A program made the position numbers and the translations under genes. Below the pieces are notes generated by a model, which had not been told where the DNA came from, ran no database searches, and saw only the letters and a list, made by a program, of their open reading frames with translations. From NCBI GenBank assembly GCA_003049465.1, contig PYSS01000086.1, positions 1-64,000 on the forward strand: a stretch of 64,000 nt of DNA. Direction: 5' to 3'. The stretch's first letter is position 1. Each line of letters opens with the position of its first letter. Source of the stretch: Magnaporthiopsis rhizophila (Eukaryota; Ascomycota; Sordariomycetes; Magnaporthales; Magnaporthaceae). Positions 33,551 through 42,681 of this stretch are shown here, one piece after another.

Positions 33551-35484
33551 ATGATGGCGGCGGGCCCGGCCGCCAGGCGCTTGCTCCTGCGCCGGGAGTC
33601 GTTCTGCGGAAACACGTACCAAATGGCAAACACTGTTAGCATTATGGACACAAAAGTAGAAAGTGCAGCATAGGAAACAGACAACCCAGTCGGGCGTCAA
33701 AGCTGGGCTGGGCCTGGGATGTGGGGATGGAAGCTGGGTGTGGGGTGGAACTATACCGCCGTGTTGGTGGCCGCTACGGTCCTCACATAGTGAGTGACCT
33801 GGGTCCGGATGACCCTGGCCATAAACTCCCTGGACACCAGGCAAAGGTTCACCACCTGCGCGTGGTCCTCCCGGGACCACCGGTACTTGGCCCCGGGGAT
33901 CTCCACGCGCAGCTGGTTGCGCCGGAGGAAGCCGATGACGGCACTGCTGGACGCGAAGTCCAGGTTCTTGCCCAGGTGGTGGAGCACCCAGACGGTCTCG
34001 TGGACCTTGGCGCCCACGGACTGCCGGCCCCAGACCACCAGGCGCAGGCCGGGCTGCCCGGCCACGATGTGCCGGAACAGCGTGTTCTTGACCGTGCTAG
34101 GGAGCCGGTGAAGCACGGTTTTGGCCAGCACATCGGCCTCTGTGGCCTGCTGGCTCAAAAGAGCAGCAGGGCCAGGCTGCGGCGGCTGGGGGCGCTGGGG
34201 GACGAGGGCGAATGGGTTCCCGAAGCCCATGTTCTCCGGGCGGGCGGCTTGTTCGAGCCTGGTGCGCTCGAGGGCGGTCGTCGCGGCCAGGATCGCGGCC
34301 TTGCTGTTGCCAAGCTCCGCGACCACGGTGTCCCGGGCGTCCTCGGCCCGCTTCTTGGCTCCCTTGAGCTCCTCGATCTCGGCCCTCGCCTCCTTGAGCT
34401 GCTGCTCCAGCTTGATGTTGCTGTCTTCGGTGAGCCAGCGCTTGGCTGTGGCCTCGCGCAGGTCGGTGAACGCCTTGATCATGTTCTCGCTGGCGCTCAG
34501 GTTGGCGCCCGCGACGAAGCCACCCCTCTTGGCCGCGTCCAGGTCACCGCGCTTCAGCCTGGCCAGCTCCCATCCGCACTTGCCAGCCCACTGGGTTGCC
34601 GCCTCCTCGGTGGTGCAGTTGCCGCCAGTCTGGAGGATCCGGACGGCGGTAGCAGCGATCTTGTCCCTGTCTTCCTTGAGGTTCTTGATAGTGCTCACGG
34701 CCTCGGCAAAGCTCAAGGCTCCATCGAGGGCGGTGTCGTATGCCTCCATCATCTGGGCGCTGACGGGGCCCTCATTCTGCATGCGATGCTCGGTGATCTC
34801 TCGGGCCATCTTCTGGATCGTCCGGAAGCAGGGCCTGGACTCGTTTACCAGCAGCTTGAGGCAGTAGACACCCCTGTGGGCGCAGCCGTCGCAACGCTGA
34901 TTGCCCACTTGGAATGTGCATATGCGTTCCGGGAAGTCTCGGCAGTCCTTGAGACACTCGAGGCAGAGGGGCCGGTCGACCTGGCGAAGGATGCGCTGTT
35001 GTTTTAGAGATGGTATGTTAGCAGTCCTTTGCATATCATGGGCCGCGGGTCTTATTCTATCTATCAAACTGGCTGGCGTGCTGCCGTATGTGACAGCAAC
35101 CAAGCCTTTGTCTGGGTTTGACCATGTGGTTCACATAACACTTACCAAAAGCTCGTCTCTAACCTGAGGCGTCATCTTCTTGAGCGGAGGAAACTGTCTA
35201 CCAGCCTCGACGGCGGGGTCGTTGGGGTTCGGCATCTTGTCGGCATCTTTCTTGGGTGCGGCAGCCTGGCTGCTTCCCTCGCCATTCGAGCCTTTGGGTT
35301 TCGGCATCTTGTTGGCGTCTTTCTTGAGTGCGGCCGACTGGCTGCTCCCCTCGCCATTTGAGCCCTTGGGCTTCGGCATCTTGTCGTCTTCTTTCTTGAC
35401 TACGACAGCCTTGCTGCTTCCCTCGCCATTTAAGCCTTTGGGGGTAGGCACCTCGCCGGCCTCTTTCTTGATGTGTTTAGGCAT
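33356..35484 (-). CDS. Cys-cluster, coiled-coil protein with N-terminal repeats; unknown
   Basis: Four exons (35484-35146, 34995-33757, 33603-33517, 33421-33356) join in phase 0 to 576 aa. Residues 14-85 are three 24-aa repeats of the type PKGSNGEGSSQSAALKKDAN. Residues 124-158 contain seven Cys spaced C-x2-C-x3-C-x7-C-x8-C-x2-C-x6-C, including RCDGCAHRGVYC, which suggests zinc binding. A coiled-coil stretch (about 275-350, TEDSNIKLEQQLKEARAEIE) follows. Then comes a Pro/Gln linker and a mixed helical domain (about 400-520). The tail holds a basic NDSRRRSKRLAAG signal and a poly-Pro/poly-Thr run, ending KKQRLA. The two basic patches suggest a nuclear protein. I do not recognise the family. 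The last two exons are inferred: without them a stop follows directly after exon 2. Confidence 0.75.
35230..35445 (-). repeat. 72-bp coding tandem repeat, 3 units
   Basis: Three 72-bp units encode the 24-aa repeats at the N-terminus of the gene at 33356-35484. The two inner units are nearly identical; the outer one has diverged (GLNGEGSSKAVVVKKEDDK). Confidence 0.85.
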
Positions 35485-35502
35485 TTTCCCTTGATGTGTT
35501 GC

Positions 35503-35939
35503 TTGACAAGGAACTGTGATGTTGCTCGACAAGGAACCGTGATGTTGCTTGACAGGGAACTGTGATAGGATAGCAGGTCTCTTGTGCGCAGAGCGTGATG
35601 GCAATCTTCTCCAGTCGCAACGGCCTTTCAATCAAGGTGAATGATGCTAGTCTCCTCTGTACGAGCTGGGTTACTTGAACAAAATGCTCGATGGAGAACC
35701 GTGATGTTGCCTGATGGGGAACCGTGATGCCGCTTGATGGTGAATTGTGATACCGCTTGATAGAGAAGTGTGATGTTGCCTGATGGGAAGGGAACTGTAA
35801 TGTTGCTTGATGGCGAACTGTGATACTGCTTGATGGGGAAGTGTGATACTGTTTGATAGGGAAATGTGATGTTGCTTGCTGGGGAAGTGTGATGTTGCTT
35901 GCTGGGGAAGTGTGATGCTGTTTGATGAAGAACTGTGAC
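35503..35939. repeat. 23-bp minisatellite in two blocks
   Basis: The unit resembles GTGATGTTGCTTGATGGGGA plus three bases. About three units lie at 35503-35567 and about eleven at 35693-35939. Units differ mainly in the middle (TTGCTTG, CCGCTTG, CTGTTTG). The period is 23, so any frame shifts each unit; it is unlikely to be coding. Confidence 0.85.
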
Positions 35940-36066
35940 GGATAGCAGGTATTTCGTGTGCAGGGAATGATGGTGATCTTCTCTGGTCTGCAACCGCGTC
36001 TCGATCTAGGTGAACGATATTAGTCCCTCTTGTACGAGCTGGATTGCTTGAACAAAGTGCTTGATG
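35568..36066. repeat. Direct duplication, about 125-bp copies
   Basis: The segment 35568-35692 (starting GGATAGCAGGTCTCTTGTG) recurs at 35940-36066 (GGATAGCAGGTATTTCGTG). Both end with a TGTACGAGCTGG...GCTTGAACAAA..TGCT-like tail followed by GATGG. Similarity is clear though diverged. Each copy sits directly after a minisatellite block, so block plus flank form a larger tandem duplication. Confidence 0.8.
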
Positions 36067-36946
36067 GTGATGGTATCTTGATGGGTGATGAGCTTGGAAG
36101 AGATGATGCTGCCCGCACGCCGATGTCGTGTCTATCAGAGATAGCTGGGAGGGTTGGGTTGCGGGCGGTGGGTGGCAGGTAGTAGGAAGAAGCACGAGGT
36201 GGTCTTCGTGGTTGTGATATGGATCTGATTTCGACCCAAGTTCCGGGGCGCTCGGCCTTTTGTACTGACCCACATTACCGATCAGCCAGATGCTGGCAGG
36301 CTCCTAAATCGAGTCTTGGGTATGCCTGGATTCAATATCCTTGAATCACGTGGGCCGTAGAATCTCCGTGATGAGGCTTTCCTAGAGGTTTTAATCGAGG
36401 ATGAAGTATAAGATCGAGACTCCATCCCGCAAAGCTGATGCTATCCTCCCCCAGCCCAGCTTATATCTAGTTCGGCCGCTCAAGCAGGCCATCAATAATG
36501 ATTGCAATTACTTTGTATTTTAGGCCACCAAGGCTCTGGTCGTCTAGCAAACAAACTGTCCAAACTCTTGGTATGCTCCATATCCCCAATTCTAAGGGGA
36601 TCATCTTTTGAAGAAAAAAGAGGTCTCTTGCCTCTCCATTAAAATCAAGGCGGGAAAATAAACACACAACTGTTATGGGGATTTCGAGCTCCGGGCCAAG
36701 GTTGTAATATGAAATGGGAAATAAGTCGCCATAATTCTTCTGGGTATCGCAGAGGAAGCAGATAAGACGCTAGTGTATGTCTCGCCCAGATCCAGATCAA
36801 AGATGAAAAGATTAATGGAGAAGCCTCAAGGCATCTGGGCCAGCCCCAACCCCCTCAGTTCACCCTCCAGCGGCTATGACCCATCATATACTACCCGAGT
36901 CGTTGCGGCGTGAGCCCGACAGTGCCCCTCGAGGGTAGCTCGTAAC

Positions 36947-37862
36947 TCAGTTGTCGCCGAATACAGAGTAGTCGTCATAGTTCGGATTGGCGTATGAAGG
37001 TCGCCCGGCGGAGGCTCTAGAGGGGCGCGAGGATGTCTTATGTATGCCAGCCGAAGGGCGTCTAGATGGCTTATACTCGGAAGTGACAGACTCAGCGACG
37101 TGTGGCCGGCTCGGCGTGTCGTAGGCCCGCTTTGCTTGGCCGCGACGCTGTGAACTGGCTGCAGGCTTCTTGGATGCGGGCTTCTTGGATGCGGGCTTCT
37201 TGGATGCGGGCTTTTTGGATGCGGGCTTTTTGGATGCGGGCTTCTTGGCCGATGACTTGCGAGCAGGAGGCCGCAAGGAGCCTACATCGTCAAGCTCTGG
37301 ATTGTGTAGTACACCCTCGGGGGCTTCGAGCTCCGGCGACTGTGGCTGCATAAAAAACCATAGCATTAGTAAGATGGCGTCTGCTCATCGACGACAGGAA
37401 CAGACAAAGCACCGGCAGCTCTACACCCACCGCTATGCTGTCGTTCACCCCTTGCATCTCGTCTGTGTCCTTGGGAGTATTCGTGATTTCCTCAGGGGCC
37501 AGCAACTTCTCGAGCCAGGAGATCTTCGTTAGCTGATTCTGGGATTGGGCGACGAGTGAGCTCTGCTTTTTATCCCATTCCTCTCGCTCCTTGTCGTAAA
37601 CCTGCTTGGCCCTAGCCAAGCTTGTCTGCGACTCTCTGTAGAGCCTTGTTGTGGCAGTGCGTTCTTGACGGGTTTTCTCGAGCTCCTCGATCAAGTCTTT
37701 CTTCTCTTGCTTTGCCTCTTGGAGCGCGCTGATCATGTCCGAGAGGCGCTGTCTCATCACTCTCGCTTTCTCCTCGGCATCGTTGGCCTGTGCTGTTCGA
37801 GCCTCGAGCTGCTTACGCAGGTTGGCGAGTTCGAGACGGGGATCGCCATTGGGGCCAGGCAT
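36947..37862 (-). CDS. Coiled-coil protein with SKKPA repeats; unknown
   Basis: Exons 37862-37431 and 37345-36947 join in phase 0 (donor GTGGGT, acceptor ATGCAG) to 276 aa. Residues 5-120 are a charged coiled coil (EEKARVMRQRLSDMISALQE and onward, with Leu/Ile heptads). Residues 125-165 are acidic. The C-terminal half is basic with five or six copies of the pentapeptide SKKPA, then Arg/Ser-rich sequence ending in DDYSVFGDN. The layout (coiled coil plus a histone-H1-like lysine/proline tail) suggests a nuclear, possibly DNA-binding or cytoskeleton-associated protein; no family is recognised. It lies directly upstream of, and on the same strand as, the Cys-cluster gene, and both carry basic repeats. 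Confidence 0.75.
37164..37250 (-). repeat. 15-bp coding tandem repeat
   Basis: Five full copies and a partial sixth of GGCTTCTTGGATGCG (plus-strand orientation), differing only by C/T at two positions. Each codes on the minus strand for one SKKPA-type pentapeptide. Confidence 0.9.
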
Positions 37863-39155
37863 GTAGCTCTACGCAGGGTCGGTAATCATTAGAGCGATTC
37901 TTTCCCTGCCATGTGCGTTTGATTCTCTCGCCGTTATTTTTTTTTACCGTTGAGGCAGGGTGGCGGCCTTTCTCTGCGCTGTTGATCTCGCCTGTGCTAG
38001 TGCCAGTGGCCGCATTGCGCCGCCCGATGGTAGCGCGGAGTGGGTTGGAACCTGACATCGCGGACAAGACAGGTGTAGAATAGCGCTGGTGTAGATTGCG
38101 GCTCTGGGGGAGCAGCGAGGCGTCGCGAGACGGAGAGATGGCCGGATCTCGGATAGAACCAGTCGCTGGGAAAGATCATTATAGGAAGGTGTACAAGTCA
38201 ATGCTTGATACTGATAACGGAGAAAAGGGCCTCGACGGTACCAGACGCAAATAGCGTGTTGGCGGGCAGAAGTAAGGTTCTCACGAACGCCAGGGACGCC
38301 GGGGAGGGAACATGGCTGGGATAAATCTATGGCCAAGTTCGTTCGCTTTGTTGTTTTGTGCCCCGCCCCGAAGTTGGACACAAGCTTGGGGAAGCAAGCA
38401 CCAGCGACTGGTGTGGCAATGTTCCGTTGAGGAAGGTAGGGTCAAGCGAAGGAAGGCAACGATGTGGGAAGAGACAGAAGGAGCATCCGTCTTGAGCACG
38501 CCCCGCAAGAGAAGTACCAGCTACCTACCACCTACACGAAGAAAAAAAAAACACGATGCCATTTCGACCCACCATAACTGATGGAAGATATTTGGGTATA
38601 AACAGAGATGTAAATGTAGTCCACGCATGTTTTCTTTTTTTTCCAGTTGCAAGCAGCAACCCCAGTTGCCTATGTAGCACCCAGGTCGGTACGAAGGGTA
38701 TGAATGATGCAAACCGGTATCATTTCGTGCAGGCGACGAGGTTGTCCATCATAGAAATGGTCTTGGTATTTTAAGGCCCTTTATATCAAAAGCGGGTGTG
38801 GTCCAAATGCATTTCTAATAATGAAGGTTTCCCATCATGGTGGTTTACCTGAACCAGAAGCTTCCTAGATTGGAGTGGTAGTGACATGCGCCCCACTCAG
38901 GAACCTCGCTGGGCCTGTTGGGACGGGAAATACCATACACCAGGCCAGATTGGGAAGGAGATCCGCCTGGTGTGCTCCACATCCATGCAGCCCCTTTCAC
39001 GGTTCGATTGCGCTGCGCGTGGTCTGCCCAGCCAGGGGCACTGCATTGCTGCGTTGCGCCGCCCCAGACAACCTCGGAGGCGGAGAGACAGTACGTAGGA
39101 AGACTCCAGCAACTCCACGCCGCCGCAGCCGAGCCACGCACGGTCAGACGGGGCG
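37863..39155. other. Divergent intergenic region upstream of NTH1
   Basis: 1.3 kb between divergent starts. Contains an A-rich run near 38540-38550 and no recognisable gene. Confidence 0.5.
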
Positions 39156-40837
39156 ATGAGCGCACGCCGCGTCTCTCAGGAGACTTCAAAGTACTTTGCC
39201 GCCGCCGCTTCGCCCCGCAGGTCCACGCGCGTCTCTCTCTCGCGCTTTGCATACCGCCAGCGCTCCTCGGCGACCCCAAGGGACACCCAGAGCGGCGACG
39301 ACAAGAGCGACAGCGACTCCGGCTCCTCGATCTTCTCCCCTGCCGGATCCGACATCGAAGATGCCATCCCAGCCGGCCGTTCGGCTCCCCGCCGCCGGGC
39401 CCCAGCCCGTGGGACGGTGAGCGCCTCGTTGACGGTGGCAGCAACGACGCGAAAACGGAAACGGACTACCACGGTGGTCACAGCCAGCGGGGCCTCGCGC
39501 GAGTCCATGTCAACAACAACTACCACAAAAAGCGAGGCTTCGACCGTCGAAGCAACCGCCGCAGCCGAGTCCGAAACCGACCAGAAACCAACACCCAAGC
39601 CTCGGCGCGACCGCAAGCCGGCGCGGGTCCGGACGGACCCCGCTACAGGCGCGGTCAAGATGGAGCCGCCATCGGACTGGGAGGAGATGTATGCCCTGAT
39701 CAAGGAGATGCGCCTGACGGGGCCGGCAAGGGACGCGGCCGTCGACACGATGGGCTGCGAGCGGCTCGCGGCACCCGACGCGTCGCCCAAGGACCGGCGC
39801 TTTCACACGCTGATCGCGCTCATGCTCAGCTCACAGACGAAGGACACGGTCAACGCCGTGGCTATGGCCCGCCTCAAGTCGGAGCTGCCGCCCTGCCGCG
39901 ACGGCGCACCCGCCGGTCTGAACCTAGAAAACGTCCTGGCCGTCGAACCGGCTACACTAAACAATCTCATCTACGCTGTCGGGTTCCATAACAACAAGAC
40001 CAAGTATGTTTTGCCCTCTCTAGAGCATGACGCCTGTGCTCTACGAGCCATATACCTCCTACCCAGCAGTCTTGATTCTGAAAAAGCGAACACGAGATCC
40101 AATACAACCTGCCCTCTATAGGGGCTTGCTGCTAACAAGGTCCCGCTGCTTACCCGCAACCGACAAATAGATACATCAAACAAGCCGCCGAGATCCTCCG
40201 GGACCAGTGGGCGGGAGACATACCCAACACCATCGAGGGCCTCATGTCCCTGCCCGGCGTGGGCCCCAAGATGGCGCACCTTTGCATGTCGGCGCCTAAC
40301 GGCTGGAACAAGGTCGAGGGCATCGGCGTCGACGTGCACGTGCACCGAATCACCAACCTGTGGGGCTGGAACGGCGCCGCGCCGACAAAGAACCCCGAGG
40401 CGACGCGCGCCGCCCTCGAGTCGTGGCTGCCCCGCGACCGCTGGCGCGAGATCAACTGGCTGCTCGTCGGGTTCGGCCAGACCGTGTGCCTGCCCGTCGG
40501 CCGCAAGTGCGGCGACTGCGAGCTCGGCCTACGCGGCCTGTGCCGGGCCGCCGAGCGGAAGAAGGTGGCGGAGGGCAGGAAGAAGAGGGAAGAGGCGGGC
40601 CTGCTTGTTAAACAGGAGGAGGAGGAGGTTGTTGCGGAGGTCAAGATGGACGGCGACGACGTCGACGGGCCGGTTTGTAAGGAGGCAAAGGTAACGGCAG
40701 TCAAGAAGGAAGAGGCGGTACAGCCGGTTGTAAAGGGGGAGGAGAAAGTCGTCCCCGAGTTGATGTCGATCAAGGAAGAACCCCCGGAATCACCAGACGC
40801 GCGTCCGGCAAAGATCCGGAGGCGGGCCAGGAGGTAA
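39156..40837 (+). CDS. NTH1: Endonuclease III-type DNA glycosylase/AP lyase
   Basis: Exons 39156-40003 and 40171-40837 join across a 167-bp intron (AA|GTATGT ... AAATAG|A) to 504 aa. The glycosylase core contains FHTLIALMLSSQTKD and the helix-hairpin-helix LPGVGPKMAH, whose Lys (about 316) is the expected Schiff-base residue. The catalytic Asp is in GVDVHVHRITN (about 335). The 4Fe-4S loop is CLPVGRKCGDCELGLRGLC, with spacing C-x6-C-x2-C-x7-C; the last interval is two residues longer than in E. coli Nth, as in other fungal members I recall. The enzyme removes oxidised pyrimidines and cuts AP sites. An N-terminal extension of about 170 residues is Ser/Arg/Thr-rich, and the C-terminus is a Lys/Glu/Val-rich tail of about 90 residues with basic nuclear-type signals. 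Confidence 0.94.
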
Positions 40838-42295
40838 AAAGCAGACCGGGCTGACCCGGTGTGTCCCCTGACATATGTATGTACCTGCATAATGTACACT
40901 TTAGCTCCACCGCGGCACCAGCAATCTACATGTGGCATAAAATCACCATTCTATCACCCGTGCGTTGCAGAAGCGATCCACCCGAGATAAAGTGCGCCAA
41001 CGCCACGACGAACGACAAGCCGGGCAGGGGAAAAATTGGCGGAGGCGGCCAGGATGGCCTTCACAACCGACGCATACCGGCAGCCACGCCGCCCGTTGGA
41101 GGACCGTGCCGTAGGGGATGAATGGATGGGTGGAAGTTGGAGGTGCGGTAGGCATTACGACATTGTGAGATTGTCGCCTGCCTGCTTGCTCCACATTAAA
41201 ATATGTAGGCGGGCGGACGATGTCCGATGGCGGAAAAAAGAAAAAAGAAAAAAAATCATGTAGTGGAGCAAAGCATGACGACGATATCAGAGGGAGTCAG
41301 TCATACGCTAAGATGGCGCAGGGAAACACCCACCCACGATTTGTAATTCTTTGGCCAAGCGTCGCACATGCGGCGTGCGATTCATTGAGCTGCGTTGGCA
41401 GTGATGTGTTCCCGCCGTCATTGTCGGAGCATTCCAGATTGGGCACACACGGACGGCACGAGCGTTGTTGGCCCAAGGCCTCGCAAGCAGTCAGTCGGGC
41501 GGGACGGCTGCAAATGAGGTGTTTTAAGCACCTGCTCACAACCATAGGTAATTCATGTTGATGAAAGCATTCGGCGGGCCGAATGTATACCAGATAAGCA
41601 CTGAGGTTCAAAGGTCAAAGCTCGGAACAAGGGGAAGCGAAAAATAAAAAAGTGTTTATTGAACGTTGCCGTTCGCAAAGTCGTCGGCCCCCCTCGGCGG
41701 GCCGACAGCCTAAATGCGACAGATAGACAACCCATATAAGAAAAAAAAGCACCCCAAGCGGGCGCTCCCGAACCCAAAAGGGAATCCCAGGTGACATTTC
41801 CTAACGCCATGCAAGAACAGAACTTGGGGGAATTGGTGAGGTATAAACATGGCCGAGACGAGGATTATGCGTCCAGCCATTGTTGTGGTGAACAACGCCT
41901 CCCGCCCGCGACGACAGACGAAGGGCGTTGCTCCGGGTTTGTATAAGTCGAAAGCAGGGACCGCGTGTGTGGTATGGGGGTGCGTCGAGGAGATTATGGT
42001 GAAGTCAAAAAAGTTGACGGCGGAGGATAGGTATGGGGTATGTTTCGGAACGAAGCGGTTCGCTCGTCGTCTCGATTCCGAGATGGCAAGAGCTCGGCTC
42101 GATGTGCCTCGACAGATCGTCAGGCTTCGGACGTGATGCATCAGAGCGTTCCGTCGGCGAAGCAAGACAGTCTCCGAGTGGCGAAGAGCCTGTAGTCGGC
42201 CCGATTACACCGTTTCGGGCGGTCCGGAGACCTCGTCGTCCGCGCGAGATCCCCGAAGCGTGAATCGGCGGGTCGATGGTGGCATCGGCATCTGT
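40838..42295. other. Convergent intergenic region NTH1 / AN1 gene
   Basis: 1.46 kb between convergent stops, longer than needed for two 3' UTRs. A 95-codon frame with an ATG at 41849 and a stop at 42136 (+) has balanced composition (starts MAETRIMRPAIVVVNNASR) but no recognisable domain, so it is noted, not called. A-rich runs occur near 41230-41250. Confidence 0.45.
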
Positions 42296-42681
42296 TTAGA
42301 CGCCACGGATGACCTGGGTGCGCTCAGCCTGGAGTTGGGCTGCGTTCTGCTCGTGTGCCTCCTTCTTGCACTGTTTCCGGAGGATCGAGAGACTGTGTCA
42401 GCACAACATGATTCACACATGATTCACGCCGCGGACACTGTGGTATGAGGAGCGGTTGTGGCGGGCTGCATAGCCCAGGACAAGAGATCGCGGTCAAGAC
42501 CAACGAGCCACCAGCCGGAGTCGGGTACACGTACGTCTTCCAGACCCTCGCACTTGTGATCCTCGAGCAGGCGGTGCTTGCCGCAGAAGTGCTTGTTGCA
42601 GAAGGCGCAGTCGCCGACGATGCGCTGAGCGGCATCCTTGCAGCCGTTAAGGTCGCAGCGGAGCTTCCTGGGGCCGGCCAT
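42296..42681 (-). CDS. AN1-type zinc-finger protein
   Basis: Exons 42681-42535 and 42370-42296 join in phase 0 across a 164-bp intron to 73 aa. The spliced protein is essentially one AN1 finger: C-x4-C at the start (RCDLNGC), CAFCNKHFCGKHRLLEDHKC in the middle, then the junction GLED|CKKEAHEQNAA. It closes with the conserved fungal ending RTQVIRGV. AN1 fingers bind zinc through Cys and His and occur in stress-response and proteasome-linked proteins; small single-AN1 proteins like this are uncharacterised in fungi. The upstream frame is open beyond the ATG, but the proteins I recall begin with a short MAxxKxRC sequence, so 42681 is preferred. Confidence 0.92.

Larger units (their letters stand above)
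35485..36946. other. Repeat-rich intergenic region
   Basis: The upstream region of the Cys-cluster gene. It is dominated to about 36070 by the 23-bp minisatellite and the segmental duplication listed separately. The remainder to 36946 shows no gene and would carry the 3' UTR of the next gene. Frames open on the minus strand through the minisatellite (for example 35671-36273) cycle through repeat translations and are not taken as genes. Confidence 0.6.

Noticed and set aside
35503..35939. Resemblance of regularly spaced repeats to a CRISPR array
   Set aside because: Units are directly adjacent 23-bp minisatellite copies without unique spacers, in a eukaryotic genome.
35671..36273. 200-codon minus-strand frame through the minisatellite
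   Set aside because: A 23-bp period keeps all frames open by chance; the translation is a shifting repeat and no ATG context or homology supports it.
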